DNA from: Polyangia bacterium
GTDB lineage: Bacteria; Myxococcota_A; Polyangia; Nannocystales; Nannocystaceae
Reading direction: 5' to 3'
DNA length: 64,000 bases
Assembly: GCA_030424595.1 (NCBI GenBank)
Contig: JAUHWG010000002.1
Location: 310,001 to 374,000 of the forward strand
Under the pieces are notes generated by a model. That model worked only from the letters and a program-made list of their open reading frames with translations, had not been told where the DNA came from and did not search any database. Positions 28,567 to 39,422 of this stretch are shown one piece after another; position 1 is the stretch's first letter, and each line of letters starts with the position of its first letter. Position numbers and translations under genes: made by a program.

Positions 28567-30083
28567 ATGCGTATCGCCCTCAAGCTGACCCTCGCGCTGG
28601 TCGCCGTGATCGTCGCCTTGCTCGCGGCCGAGGCGTCCCTCCGCGGCCTCCGCGAGGCCGCCGTCTACGAGCAAGACATCCGCCGTGAGCAGCGGGTCCT
28701 CGGCCGTGCGCTCGAGGGCAGCGCCGAGCTCGTCTGGAGCGAGGCAGGGCTCGACCGGGCCGCCGATCTCCTGACCCGCGCCAGCGACCGACAGCACGAG
28801 GTCGCCGTTCGCCTCGCCGAAGAAGACGAAGCGCTCGACCACGCCAAAGACCCCGAAGCCCGCCAGCTTTGGGCGACCGACGGGGCGATCCAGGTCAGCG
28901 AGCCGGGGATGCTGCGGACCTTCCTCCGCCTCGACGGCCCCGACGGCGCCCGCCGGGCGATCGAGCTCTCGACCTCGCTCCGCGGCGAGGGTGCCCATGT
29001 CCGCGACGCGCTCACAGACTTCGCGTGGATCGCCCTCGCCCTGCTCCTCGCGGCCTCGATCGCCGCTCTTTGGCTCGGTCGCCGCCTCGTCGGCCATCGG
29101 GTGGATCGCCTGGTCACCCGCGCCCGCGCGATCGGCCGCGGCGACTTCCGCGAGGTGCCGATCGCGGGCGGTCACGACGAGCTCAGCCAGCTCGAGGGGG
29201 CGCTCGAGGAGATGGCGGGGGCCCTCGCCGGGACCCGGCGCGCCCTCGACGAGGAGACGCAGGCGAGGCTCGCCGCGACCACACACCTCCGCCGCTCCGA
29301 TCGCCTCGCGACGGTCGGCACCCTCGCCGCAGGCCTCGCCCATGAGCTCGGCACGCCGCTGCATGTGATCAACGGCCGAGCGCGTCTCCTCACCCGGACC
29401 GCGCAGAGCAGCGCGGAGGTGAGGGCCAACGCGGACGCGATCATCGATCAGGCGACGAGGGTCACGCGGATCATCGAGCAGCTCCTCGACTTCGCCCGGC
29501 CGCGCGCCCCGGTCCGCCGCCCCTTCGACGTCGACGAGCTCCTCCGCGGCGACATCGAGCTCATCGCCCCCCTCTTCCGCAACCCCTCCGTCCGCACGAC
29601 GATCCTCCGACCTGAGCGCGCGAGCAAGCCCCCGCACCTCTTTGGGGATCCCGATCAGATCCGCCAAGTGTTCACCAACCTCCTCCTCAACGCGGGCCAA
29701 GCCATGCCCAAGGGGGGGCTCATCACGATCGAGCTGAGCTCCAACCTCGCCGCGCCTCCCGAGCTCGTGAGCGTGAGCCCCGAGGCGGCGACCCAGAGGT
29801 TCACCCGCATCGCCTTCCGCGATGAGGGCGAAGGCATCGATAGAGAGGCCCTCCCGCGCCTCTTTGACCCCTTCTTCACCACCAAGGAGATCGGCGAGGG
29901 GAGCGGCCTCGGCCTCGCCGTCGCCCACGGGATCATCAGCGATCACGGCGGCTGGATCGTCGCCGAGAGCGGACCTGGGCGCGGCAGCACGTTCCTCGTA
30001 TGGTTGCCAGAGGTGTTCCATCGCGACGACACCGTGACCGCGGCTGACCGCGAGCCCCAGCCCCAAAGTGCGGAGCGGCACGG

Positions 30084-30087
<4 letters not shown>
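28567..30087 (+). CDS. membrane sensor histidine kinase (NtrB-like)
   Basis: The architecture is TM1 (LTLALVAVIVALLAAEA), a ~135-residue periplasmic sensor region, TM2 (FAWIALALLLAASIAALWLG), HAMP, and a HisKA domain with the phospho-acceptor in LAAGLAHELGTPLHVI. The HATPase domain has an N box (QVFTNLLLNAGQAM), a G1 box (RDEGEGIDREALPRLFDPFF) and a G2 box (GEGSGLGLAVAHGI). All are intact. Its last four bases overlap the response regulator start (ATGA at 30084). It autophosphorylates and should control the adjacent NtrC-type regulator. The signal sensed is unknown. Confidence 0.94.
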
Positions 30088-31523
<1,436 letters not shown>

Positions 31524-31544
31524 CCCCCCCTTGGCGAAGGCCCC

Positions 31545-31570
31545 GCGATCGCGATCGCGATCGCGATCGC
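31545..31570. repeat. GCGATC tandem repeat
   Basis: Four perfect GCGATC units plus GC, forming overlapping GCGATCGC palindromes 21 bases after the response regulator stop. It may be simple sequence; no hairpin-plus-T terminator is seen. Confidence 0.8.
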
Positions 31571-31686
31571 TGTCGCTGGTCCGCTCGGCGTCGACACAAC
31601 GCCGCTGCGCCGGCTCTGCTACACGGGCGTCGCCCCCAGAATATCGACACTCCATAGGTCTACCCAATGCCGTCACACGTCCACTT

Positions 31687-31715
31687 TTGACGGTACGCTG
31701 ATTTTCTGTTAGGGT
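31687..31715 (+). promoter_or_regulatory. candidate sigma-70 promoter for the DUF2383-like gene
   Basis: TTGACG (31687-31692) and TAGGGT (31710-31715) are separated by 17 bases in a noticeably AT-richer stretch, 43 bases upstream of the ATG at 31758. The -35 is near-consensus and the -10 is weak. Confidence 0.5.
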
Positions 31716-31757
31716 CAGAGAAATAGAGAAAGAAGGAGTCGTTTAGAAAGGACCACA

Positions 31758-32237
31758 ATGATCATGACTGACAAACCAGTAGACAATCTCACCAACCAGT
31801 ATCGTCGCGAACTTTCGGCGGTCAAATCCTACGAACAAGCCCTGAAGAAGTACAACGGCCAGCGTGAGGAGCCAGAGCTGCGGAAGATATACCGAGAGCA
31901 CCTCGACGCTACGCTCTGCCTTCGAATGGCCCTCCAAAGCCGCGGACACTCGCTCCCTGAGGGCGCGAGGCCATGGGGGAATGTCGCCAGCAGCGTCAAG
32001 CGCACAGCGACGATCGTCAATGACGAGCTCCCGCTCCACATTCTCAGGCGTGGCGAGTCGATCAACGTTGAGGGCTACGACGCTCTCTTGAGGGATGACG
32101 ACCTCAGCGACGCGCTCGGCGTCGAGCTCCGCGGGCTCCGCGGGCGATGTCGGCGACACATCACCACGCTCCGGGCAATGATCGCTCAGGTCCCACAGGC
32201 CCGTCCGCGACCGCTTCAGCCGCGAGTGCAAGGCTAG
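31758..32237 (+). CDS. DUF2383-like four-helix protein
   Basis: A 159-residue, fully helical, soluble protein. [20 protein letters not shown], then [20 protein letters not shown] and SRGHSLPEG, matches the pattern of ferritin-like DUF2383 domains (PA2169-type). A second half after residue ~80 repeats the helix pair. GAAAGGA lies six bases before the ATG at 31758; an in-frame ATG at 31764 is possible. Local base composition is lower in GC than its neighbours. It is often stress-associated in other bacteria, which fits the upstream stress/two-component genes. The role is otherwise unknown. Confidence 0.65.
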   Translation: MIMTDKPVDNLTNQYRRELSAVKSYEQALKKYNGQREEPELRKIYREHLDATLCLRMALQSRGHSLPEGARPWGNVASSVKRTATIVNDELPLHILRRGESINVEGYDALLRDDDLSDALGVELRGLRGRCRRHITTLRAMIAQVPQARPRPLQPRVQG

Positions 32238-32452
32238 CAGACCGTGGCAAAGGTCCCGCGCACTCTCGCTTGCCCTCGTCGAGCCCCTCGGCTCCGCCAA
32301 AACTTGGAGTACACCGGGTACAGCGGCGCTTCGTCGAAGCCGAGAGGCTCGACGATTACGGCGCGAGAACCTACGGGACTTTCACCACGGGCTGCTCGCC
32401 GCGAGCGGCACTGTCCTATGTTCGAAGCACAGCAAACGCGAAGGTGACGACG

Positions 32453-33526
32453 ATGATCATCGGGGTTCCGCAGGAGATCAAAGACAACGAGTACCGGGTG
32501 GCGATGACGCCCGGAGGTGCAGCCCAACTGGTCGATGCGGGCCACACGGTCCTCATCCAACGTGGCGCCGGAGTCGGCTCGTCGTTCCCGGACGAGCGCT
32601 ACGCGGCCGTCGGCGCGACCCTCGTGGAGCGCGCCTCCGAGGCCTGGGCCGCGGAGCTGGTCGTCAAGGTCAAGGAGCCGCAGGAGGTCGAGTACGAGCT
32701 CATGCGCCCTGACCTCGCCCTCTTCACCTACCTCCACCTCGCCGCCGACGAGGCCCTCACGCAGGCGCTGCTCACTCGGGGCGTCACCGGGATCGCCTAC
32801 GAGACCGTCGAGCTCCCGGACGGTCACCTCCCGCTCCTGACGCCGATGAGCGAGGTCGCTGGCCGCATGGCGACGCAGGTCGGCGCCCGCTACCTCGAAC
32901 GGACCAACGGAGGCCGCGGCAAGCTCCTCGGCGGTGTGCCCGGGGTCCGCGCGGCTGATGTCATCATCATCGGCGGTGGCGTCGTCGGCACCAACGCTGC
33001 CCAGATCGCGCTCGGAATGGGCGCCAACGTCACGATCATCGACCGTGATCTCGAGCGCCTGCGGACCCTCAGCGAGATCCTCGGGGGTCGCCTGACCACG
33101 CTCGCCTCGAACCCGCTGAACATCGCCGAGGCCGTATCCCGGGCCGACCTCTTGATCGGCGCGGTGCTGATCAAGGGGGCGAAGGCGCCGCTCCTGGTGA
33201 CGCGGTCGATGATCACGACGATGAAGCCGGGCGCGGTCGTCGTCGACGTCGCGGTCGACCAGGGGGGCTGCATCGAGACCACCCGGCCGACCTCGCACTC
33301 GAACCCGACCTTCTTGGTCGACGAGGTCATCCACTACGGGGTCACGAACATGCCGGGAGCGGTGCCGCGGACCAGCACCTATGCCCTAAGCAACGCGACC
33401 CTCCCCTATATCGCCCGGATCGCCGAGCTCGGCGTCGAGACGGCGATCAAGGAGGACCCAGGGCTCGCCCTCGGGGTCAACACCCACCGCGGTGAGATCA
33501 CCTACTCCGCGATCGCGGTGCGGTGA
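32453..33526 (+). CDS. ald: alanine dehydrogenase
   Basis: NAD-dependent L-alanine/pyruvate interconversion, 357 residues, normal for the family. [20 protein letters not shown] is the characteristic N-terminus; [20 protein letters not shown] and FTYLHLAAD carry substrate-binding residues. The NAD-binding Rossmann loop is [40 protein letters not shown] and [13 protein letters not shown] are the C-terminal signatures. The ATG at 32453 is preceded by GAAGGTG; longer frames reach 32147. It stands alone between the DUF2383-like gene and the convergent small Pro-rich frame, with a hairpin after the stop. Confidence 0.96.
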   Translation: MIIGVPQEIKDNEYRVAMTPGGAAQLVDAGHTVLIQRGAGVGSSFPDERYAAVGATLVERASEAWAAELVVKVKEPQEVEYELMRPDLALFTYLHLAADEALTQALLTRGVTGIAYETVELPDGHLPLLTPMSEVAGRMATQVGARYLERTNGGRGKLLGGVPGVRAADVIIIGGGVVGTNAAQIALGMGANVTIIDRDLERLRTLSEILGGRLTTLASNPLNIAEAVSRADLLIGAVLIKGAKAPLLVTRSMITTMKPGAVVVDVAVDQGGCIETTRPTSHSNPTFLVDEVIHYGVTNMPGAVPRTSTYALSNATLPYIARIAELGVETAIKEDPGLALGVNTHRGEITYSAIAVR

Positions 33527-33562
33527 CGGCGGTGCGGAGGACTGCGCGGCGAGCCTTGCCTC

Positions 33563-33583
33563 AGCCTGCGGTCAGCGCAGGCT
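33563..33583. terminator. hairpin after alanine dehydrogenase
   Basis: AGCCTGCG (33563-33570), loop GTCAG, then CGCAGGCT (33576-33583): a perfect 8-bp stem 36 bases after the ald stop. It also overlaps the stop of the convergent Pro-rich frame. There is no T-run. It is a probable terminator or transcript-end hairpin. Confidence 0.55.
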
Positions 33584-33799
33584 CACCGCAGGATCGCGCG
33601 TCCCCGGCGTAGGCTGGGGCGGAAGCTCTATCGGCGGATCCTGGCGCGGGGGCTCGCGGATCGGAGGAGCTTCGCTCGGGGGCGATGGGGCCGGAGGCGA
33701 CTCGAGCGGCGGGCTCTCGCGCGGAGGGTTCTGCGCGGGCGGGGGCTCAATAACCGGCGTCTCTGTCGGCGTCTCTGTCGGTGGCTTGTTCGTCGGCAT
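33572..33799 (-). CDS. small proline-rich protein (doubtful)
   Basis: 75 residues from the ATG at 33799, almost wholly Pro/Glu/Ser/Thr in short repeats (PTETPTETPVIEPPP, PPRESPPLESPPAP). There is no signal peptide in this form. The open frame continues upstream to 34093 and would add a hydrophobic segment ([19 protein letters not shown]) followed by four VYGQ repeats, making a possible one-TM protein with a periplasmic Pro-rich tail. Neither start has a strong ribosome binding site. It could be a cell-wall-spanning linker protein or a fortuitous frame. Confidence 0.4.
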   Translation of the reverse strand: MPTNKPPTETPTETPVIEPPPAQNPPRESPPLESPPAPSPPSEAPPIREPPRQDPPIELPPQPTPGTRDPAVSLR

Positions 33800-33862
33800 G
33801 CGGGATGAGACTAACGCATGTCCGTGAAGGACGCCGGCCGGCTCGGCTTGCGCACCCGAAGG

Positions 33863-33910
33863 GACCTGGCCATAGACCTGGCCATAGACCTGGCCATAGA
33901 CCTGGCCATA
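33863..33910. repeat. four tandem 12-bp repeats (GACCTGGCCATA)
   Basis: Four perfect copies of GACCTGGCCATA. Read on the minus strand they encode VYGQ four times in an open frame; on the plus strand they encode DLAI. The 12-base unit preserves frame, which hints that one of the frames is translated, though this is not proof. The repeat lies between ald and fumC. Confidence 0.9.
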
Positions 33911-34125
33911 GACCCACAAGAGGCGGAGCAGACCGGCGGCGCTGACCAAGACGACGAGTCGAACGACGAATCCCCCCCGCCTGCCATCGCTATCTCCGAG
34001 GATCTGCGCACCCCTCGCGTCGCGCTCCCTCGGCTGTCGAGCGCCGGGGCGTCTCCTTGCTTCCTGACGGCGAGGCCCGTCACACTTCGCCAAGGGGTCG
34101 ATCGCCCCGGAGAGAGAGATATGTC

Positions 34126-35550
34126 GTGAGCGTTCGTATTGAGACCGACAGCATGGGTGAGGTGGAGGTCGCCTCCGATCGCTACTGGGGGGCCCAGACC
34201 CAACGATCCCTGGAGAACTTCAAGATCGGGGGCGAGCGGATGCCGAGCGAGCTCATCCGTGCCCTCGGGATCCTCAAGCGGGCCGCGGCCACGACGAACC
34301 ACGAGCTCGGCCTCCTACCGGAGGCCATCGCCAAGGCGATCGAGGGGGCCGCCGCCGAGGTGATGGAGGGCGAGCTCGACGACCACTTCCCGCTCGTCGT
34401 CTGGCAGACAGGGAGCGGCACGCAGACGAACATGAACGCGAATGAGGTGATCGCGAACCGAGCGATCGAGCGGATGGGAGGAGCCCTCGGGAGCAAGACG
34501 CCGGTCCACCCCAACGACCACGTCAACCGGGGGCAGAGCTCGAATGACAGCTTTCCGACCGCGATGCACATCGCCTGCGCGGAGAGCCTCCACCGGCGGC
34601 TCATGCCAGCGCTCGATCGCATCGTCGGGGTGCTGGAGAACAAGGTCGACGCCTTCGAGGGCGTCATCAAGATCGGCCGGACCCACCTCCAAGACGCGAC
34701 CCCGTTGACCCTCTCGCAGGAGTTCTCAGGCTACCTCCAGCAGCTCCGAAACGCCCGCGTGCGGACCTCGGCTGCGATCGAGGAGCTGCTCCCGCTCGCC
34801 CAGGGGGGGACCGCAGTGGGGACCGGGCTCAACACCCACCCGGACTTCGCCGAGCGGGTCGCCGCGGAGATCGCCGCGCTCACCGGGATGCCCTTCCGCT
34901 CGGCCCCCAACAAATTCGAGGCGATCGCCGCCCACGACGCCCTGGTCGCGGCCCACGGCGCGCTCAAGACGATCGCCGCGTCTCTCATGAAGATCGCCAA
35001 CGACATTCGCTGGCTCGCCTCCGGCCCGCGCTGTGGCCTTGGAGAGCTCTCGATCCCGGAGAACGAGCCTGGCAGCTCGATCATGCCGGGCAAGGTCAAT
35101 CCTACACAGTGTGAAGCCGCGACGATGGTCTGCGCGCAGATCTTCGGCAATGACGTGACCATCGGCCTCGCCGGCGCCTCTGGTAACTTTGAGCTCAATG
35201 TCTACAAGCCGGTGATGGTCTACAACTTTCTCCAGTCGAGCCAGCTCCTCGCCGACACGATCCACAGTTTTTGCGCCCACTGCCTCGCGGGGGTGGAGCC
35301 CCAGCGAGCGCGGATCCAAGAGAACCTGACAAACTCGCTGATGCTGGTGACCGCGCTCAACCCGTGGATCGGCTACGACATGGCGGCGAAGATCGCGAAG
35401 CGGGCGTTCAAGGAGGGGACAACCTTGAAAGAAGCAGCCCTCGCCATGAAGGTCGCGCTCTTGCCCGAGCGCGGCGGCGGCACGCTCGACGAGGCGACCT
35501 TCGACGCGGTCGTCGACCCGGCGACGATGGTCGGTCCTCAACCGCGGTGA
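34126..35550 (+). CDS. fumC: fumarate hydratase, class II
   Basis: Reversible hydration of fumarate to L-malate in the TCA cycle; a cytosolic homotetramer needing no iron-sulphur cluster. Signatures are [20 protein letters not shown] at the start, [54 protein letters not shown], and the fumarase/aspartase signature [13 protein letters not shown]. The 474-residue length is normal. The GTG at 34126 matches the usual class II start and follows GGAGAGAGAG; the frame is open to 34057. It is a stand-alone gene with no TCA partner adjacent. Confidence 0.96.
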   Translation: MSVRIETDSMGEVEVASDRYWGAQTQRSLENFKIGGERMPSELIRALGILKRAAATTNHELGLLPEAIAKAIEGAAAEVMEGELDDHFPLVVWQTGSGTQTNMNANEVIANRAIERMGGALGSKTPVHPNDHVNRGQSSNDSFPTAMHIACAESLHRRLMPALDRIVGVLENKVDAFEGVIKIGRTHLQDATPLTLSQEFSGYLQQLRNARVRTSAAIEELLPLAQGGTAVGTGLNTHPDFAERVAAEIAALTGMPFRSAPNKFEAIAAHDALVAAHGALKTIAASLMKIANDIRWLASGPRCGLGELSIPENEPGSSIMPGKVNPTQCEAATMVCAQIFGNDVTIGLAGASGNFELNVYKPVMVYNFLQSSQLLADTIHSFCAHCLAGVEPQRARIQENLTNSLMLVTALNPWIGYDMAAKIAKRAFKEGTTLKEAALAMKVALLPERGGGTLDEATFDAVVDPATMVGPQPR

Positions 35551-35744
35551 GCAGACCGGACGCCCGCTACGATCCGTCGGGCGCGGCGCTCCGGAGCGTC
35601 GAACATCGCCGAGTCTGTCGATGAAGCCGCGATGAGGTCAGATGTCCAAGGAGGCCATGACGAGCCCTGCGAGCCCTGCGAGCCCTACGAGGGGCAGATA
35701 TCGACGGTGCTCAGCTCGCTCAACTCTGCCACCCGAAGGCGGCC

Positions 35745-36821
35745 TCAATCCAGGCGGACGATCGCGAGACGGCCGTCGCAGAGCCCGAGGTAGAGGGTGT
35801 CGCCGTGGCTCGTCATCGTCTTGGCTTGGACGGGGAGCGGAAGCTCCCAGGAGCGGCCGTCGAGGTGGTCTGCCCAGATTCGGCGCCCGCCATCGAGAAG
35901 GCGGGCGACGCCGTGGCCTCCGCAGAGCGGGACCGGCCAGAGCATCTCGTCCTCAGGGTCGTCGAAGTCCCCCGGCAGAGGGATGCGATCGGCCATCCCC
36001 TCCGGCCCTTCGAGCACCCGGAGTGCCTCGGAGCCTTCGCCGATGTACGCCAAGCCGCCGCCCTCGACGGGCCACAGGTGCGTCACCCAGTGCTTGCGTC
36101 GTCCAGGCGTACCCAGGCGCTTGCCCGTCGCAAAGTCATGACGGGTGATCTTGCCCGTGGACCAGCCCACCACGACGGTGTCGCCCTCTACATGAAAGAC
36201 GAGGGGCTGCACCCCCGGAGCCTCTCCAGCGTGCTCCATGAGGGCGGCAACCTTGCCGGTCTCGACGTCCCACGAGACGAGGGGGAAGCGCTCAGGGACT
36301 CTCTCTACGCCGTCGGGGTCATCCAGCAGCGGTCCCCCTGTGGTGGTCGCCAAGTAGCGTCCTGCGACCACCGCGAGATCATTGCTCCCAGGCCACGGCC
36401 CCTCAAAGGCGAGGCACTCCCCATTCTCCACGTCCCAGCGCTCTGGACGGCAGAGGGCCCGCTGTAGCACCACCCGGCGCCCGTCGATGGCCGCGCCAAA
36501 GTCGACCGACGCCCCAAAACCCTCGAGCTCGCGGAGCCGAAGACACTCCCCCGAGGGGAGCGCGAAGACCCCGAGCCCGTCGCTAGAGCCGATGACCGCG
36601 CGAGCTCCCTCCATGAAACAGAGAAACCCGGCCCCCTCTTCCTGAAAGGAGCCGATCCTCACGGCCCCCTTGGAGAGGTCTCCCAGATCGAGCAGTGCGA
36701 CGCTCTTCTCGAAGCCCGACACGACGAGCCAGCGACCGCAGGGCGAGACGTCGATGGCGAAGGGCTCCGAATCGAGCGCAGAGATGGTGTCATCGAGCTT
36801 CAAGCGCATATCAAAGTCCAT
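35745..36821 (-). CDS. WD40-like beta-propeller protein in the RiPP locus
   Basis: A cytoplasmic protein (no signal peptide) of ~358 residues with repeating beta-propeller blades: FAIDVSPCGRWLVVSGFEKS, VALLDLGDL, VSWDVETGKVAALMEHAG, ITRHDFATGKRLGTPGRRKH, GDTLYLGLCDGRLAIVRLD. The pattern is WD40/quinoprotein-like, but GH-WD dipeptides are weak. The ATG at 36821 is preferred to the TTG at 36833. It follows the repeat-bearing precursor by 92 bases on the same strand and could be an unrelated neighbour or a binding partner of the peptide. No catalytic motif was seen. Confidence 0.75.
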   Translation of the reverse strand: MDFDMRLKLDDTISALDSEPFAIDVSPCGRWLVVSGFEKSVALLDLGDLSKGAVRIGSFQEEGAGFLCFMEGARAVIGSSDGLGVFALPSGECLRLRELEGFGASVDFGAAIDGRRVVLQRALCRPERWDVENGECLAFEGPWPGSNDLAVVAGRYLATTTGGPLLDDPDGVERVPERFPLVSWDVETGKVAALMEHAGEAPGVQPLVFHVEGDTVVVGWSTGKITRHDFATGKRLGTPGRRKHWVTHLWPVEGGGLAYIGEGSEALRVLEGPEGMADRIPLPGDFDDPEDEMLWPVPLCGGHGVARLLDGGRRIWADHLDGRSWELPLPVQAKTMTSHGDTLYLGLCDGRLAIVRLD

Positions 36822-36913
36822 GAGCGCGGCCAAAGCGGTCGCTCGCGACCGAGCCTAGGATCGTCGCACAGGCCCTCGACCACGTGTCCCAGGCGCGAGA
36901 GAGACCCGGCCGA

Positions 36914-37240
36914 TCAGTGGCGAGTCTCAGCCAGCTCAGCGTTGAAGAAGACCCCTGGCGCCCCCCCGTCGACCTCGGGCAGCTCACCGCTGACGAAGAT
37001 GCCCGGCGCTTCCTCGTCGACCCCGGGCAGCTCACCGCTGATGAAGACGCCCGGCGCCTGTTCGGCCTGCGCAGCGTCGGGCTCCCTCACCGTGCCATCG
37101 ACGACGGCCGCCACCTTCAACGCGCCGAGGGTCTCCGGCGCGACCTCCGTTAAATCGCCTGCGCTGCCGAGCTGCTCGACGCGAATGACCTCACCGGTGT
37201 CCGCATCGGTCGTGACCAGGTACTTGTGTAGCTTGCTCAT
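36914..37240 (-). CDS. putative RiPP precursor with three 16-residue core repeats
   Basis: 108 residues. The N-terminal ~60 (MSKLHKYLVTTDADTGEVIR...VAPETLGALKVAAVV) look like a leader. The last 48 residues are exactly three 16-residue units at 61-76, 77-92 and 93-108. Each has [Q/E/G]APG[V/I]F at its front and [G/A]EL[P/A] in the middle; the third is most divergent and ends ETRH at the C-terminus. There are no Cys, so thioether or lanthionine chemistry is not expected. It starts 20 bases after the stop of a RiPP-type radical SAM enzyme and shares its start context (GTACTAGGATG). The precursor role is inferred from context and repeat geometry, not homology. Confidence 0.7.
   Translation of the reverse strand: MSKLHKYLVTTDADTGEVIRVEQLGSAGDLTEVAPETLGALKVAAVVDGTVREPDAAQAEQAPGVFISGELPGVDEEAPGIFVSGELPEVDGGAPGVFFNAELAETRH
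36917..37060 (-). repeat. three 48-bp coding repeats (candidate RiPP cores)
   Basis: In-frame repeats at 37060-37013, 37012-36965 and 36964-36917 encode the 16-residue units of the precursor-like protein. GCCGGGC[G/A]TCTTC and AGCGGTGAGCTGCCC are near-identical in the first two. The third has diverged (FFNAELAETRH). The array fills the C-terminus with no residue left over before the stop codon. Confidence 0.9.
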
Positions 37241-37260
37241 CCTAGTACGCGTGTATCGTC

Positions 37261-39294
37261 TCACGGGGCCCGTCGCAACCATGAAGGCTCCCCTGCGGCG
37301 ATCTTGAGCTCGGCGAGCGCCGCCGGTCGGGGCAAGAGCGCAGCTGTGATCAATGAACCCCCTAGCTCTAAGAGCACACCCTCTTCGCGCAAGCGCGCGA
37401 AGGCCTCGACCAGCTCACCCCGCGCATCCTCCCCTGCCACAGCTCCCGCGACCTTGAGGGCGACGGCGGGCTTGCGGGGACGGTCACAGGCGAGCATGAG
37501 CGCGAGCTCGACAGCGCTCAGCCGTCGGGCTGGTCGCGGCGGGGCTCCGAGGAGCGGTCGCTCATCGAAGAGCACAGCCTCCCCCTCCACGACCTCCAGC
37601 TCGAGACGGCTCACCTCGCCGGCCGCGTGCGCTCCTCGCCAGCGCTTGACGGCCTTGATGAGGGCACGACCACCCGCGAGCGCCGCCTCGAGCTGGGGGT
37701 GCTGATAGCGGAAGAAGTACGCCAGGCGGGCGATGTCACCGGCCGCGAAGGGGAAGATGTGACGATAGGCAGGCAGCGGCTCGATCTCGGAGAAGCCGTG
37801 CTCTCTCCACTCGTTAAAATTGGGGCTGAAACGATCGAGTCGGATCAGCGCACAGGCCGTGGGCGGCCGGAGGTGACTCAAGCGCGGCAGGAGCTCGATC
37901 TGGCGGGCGTAGCTGTCGGCAGGCTCGCGCGGGAAGCCGAACAGGATGTTCCAATAGGCGCTGATCCCTGACTCCGCAGCCCAGCGCAGCAAGGCCACGT
38001 TCTGGGCCGCCGACACCCCCTTGCGCATCTCCACCAAGGTCGCATCGTCGAGGCTCTCGATCCCGGGCTGGACCTGGACGATGCCGGCGGCGGCCAGCGC
38101 CTCCACCTGGCCGCGCCGCAGGTTCGCCTTGATCTCGAAGAACTTGCGGACCGGCTCGGGCTCCGCGGCCCAGCTCGGGATCAAGTCCTCGAAGAAGTCG
38201 TGCGCCAAGATGTTGTCGGTAAATTGGATCGGCCGCCGGCCGTGGCGATCCTCGAGCTCGGCGAGCTCGGCCCGGACCCGCGCGGCGCCCTTGCGTCGAA
38301 ATCCCATGGCCTCGCCGTTGAGCCCGCAGAAGGTGCAATGGTTCTTCCGCCCCCACCAACACCCGCGCGAGGTCTCGACGGAGAGCCAGGGCCCGGCGGA
38401 GCCGCCCTCCCCCACCGATCGATCACAGCCGATCTTCGCGGCGACGTCGAAGTACTCGTGAAAGTCCGGGGTCGGAAGATCATCGAGCGCCTCGACGACC
38501 TCGGGGGTCCGCGATGACGGCACGGCATCGCCGAGGATCGGCATCGCACCTCGGCGAAGATCGGAGCGGCCGAGGATCCCCCGCGGCAGCTCGACCGACG
38601 CGAGGTCGACCCCCTCTGCCTTGGCCCTGGCCAGGCGCTGGCAGAGCTCCGGAAAGCTGTGATCAGCCTCGCCTATCGACACGTAGTCGACGAAGGGGAA
38701 TCGCTCGAGGTAGGGCAGACCCATGCCAGCCTCGAAATTGGCGCCGCCGAAGGCGAGGCGGGGACCCGGGTGGTCCGCGCGGATCAACCGCGCCAGGCAG
38801 AGGCTAGCCATGGTCTGCTCGAAGGTGCTGGTGAAGCCGACCACGTCGAAGCGGGACCAGTCGTTGGACTCGTAGGCGAGGCGGACAAAGCTCGGCGCGA
38901 GGGCCAGCGCCTCGCGGATGATCCCGCGCTGCTCGGCGCCCATGCCCCAGAGCGGATCGTCGAGGATCTCGGCCTCGTAGCGGTCCCAGTCCGACACCGC
39001 TCGCCCCCAAAACACCTGCGAGAAGAGCCACTCGCCGGCCAGGACGGTGTTGGGCAAGGCCTGCGAGATGGTCCTGTAGCGCCCGTGGCCGAGCATCTTC
39101 CAAAAGGTCAGGTTGAAGTATTTGACCTCGCACTGGGCGCCAACCCGGGCCAGCGCCGCCTTGAGGAGGCCCGTCGCCAAGCTCGGCCGGTCACCGCTTG
39201 CAAAGGGCATGACCACGAGCGCGACGCGAAGCGGCGGTCCCTCGCGTGAAGCCTCCTCATTGCTCGATGGGTGCAGGTCCGGCATCGACGACAT
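37261..39294 (-). CDS. B12-dependent-type radical SAM RiPP maturase
   Basis: 677 residues. The N-terminal ~20-240 is a cobalamin-binding-like Rossmann domain (RVALVVMPFASGDRPSLATG; DVVGFTSTFEQTMASLCLAR; RLAFGGANFE; YVSIGEADHSFPEL). The radical SAM core starts RGCWWGRKNHCTFCGLNGEA with a Cx7Cx2C cluster motif (C312, C320, C323). The WWG...HCTFCGLNG signature is that of the 'RiPP maturation radical SAM protein 1' family (TIGR03975 from memory), proposed C-methyltransferases. The C-terminal part has winged-helix-like sequence possibly recognising the leader. The ATG at 39294 is chosen for its GTACTAGG context, shared with the precursor gene; the frame reaches 39333. It heads the rSAM-precursor-propeller unit. 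Confidence 0.9.
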   Translation of the reverse strand: MSSMPDLHPSSNEEASREGPPLRVALVVMPFASGDRPSLATGLLKAALARVGAQCEVKYFNLTFWKMLGHGRYRTISQALPNTVLAGEWLFSQVFWGRAVSDWDRYEAEILDDPLWGMGAEQRGIIREALALAPSFVRLAYESNDWSRFDVVGFTSTFEQTMASLCLARLIRADHPGPRLAFGGANFEAGMGLPYLERFPFVDYVSIGEADHSFPELCQRLARAKAEGVDLASVELPRGILGRSDLRRGAMPILGDAVPSSRTPEVVEALDDLPTPDFHEYFDVAAKIGCDRSVGEGGSAGPWLSVETSRGCWWGRKNHCTFCGLNGEAMGFRRKGAARVRAELAELEDRHGRRPIQFTDNILAHDFFEDLIPSWAAEPEPVRKFFEIKANLRRGQVEALAAAGIVQVQPGIESLDDATLVEMRKGVSAAQNVALLRWAAESGISAYWNILFGFPREPADSYARQIELLPRLSHLRPPTACALIRLDRFSPNFNEWREHGFSEIEPLPAYRHIFPFAAGDIARLAYFFRYQHPQLEAALAGGRALIKAVKRWRGAHAAGEVSRLELEVVEGEAVLFDERPLLGAPPRPARRLSAVELALMLACDRPRKPAVALKVAGAVAGEDARGELVEAFARLREEGVLLELGGSLITAALLPRPAALAELKIAAGEPSWLRRAP

Positions 39295-39396
39295 CCTAGT
39301 ACAGTCGGCCTCCGAGCAGGTTGGGGCGAACATTGCGATCGTGCGCGGTCTCAGCCGACCTCGATCGCATGGGGAAAAAACTCCGCGGCCTTGGCG

Positions 39397-39402
39397 TATT
39401 AT
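39397..39402 (+). promoter_or_regulatory. candidate -10 box of the GON lipoprotein gene
   Basis: TATTAT at 39397-39402 in an extended TGGCG context, with an A6 run at 39375-39380, lies 21 bases before the ATG at 39423. It sits in the 128-base divergent region shared with the radical SAM gene. No matching -35 was seen. Confidence 0.3.
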
Positions 39403-39422
39403 CGAGGACCAGCGCTAGCCCC

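Noticed and set aside
31545..31570. GCGATCGC palindromes as a replication origin or HIP1 array
   Set aside because: Only one short run is present, with no DnaA boxes or dnaA/dnaN neighbours.
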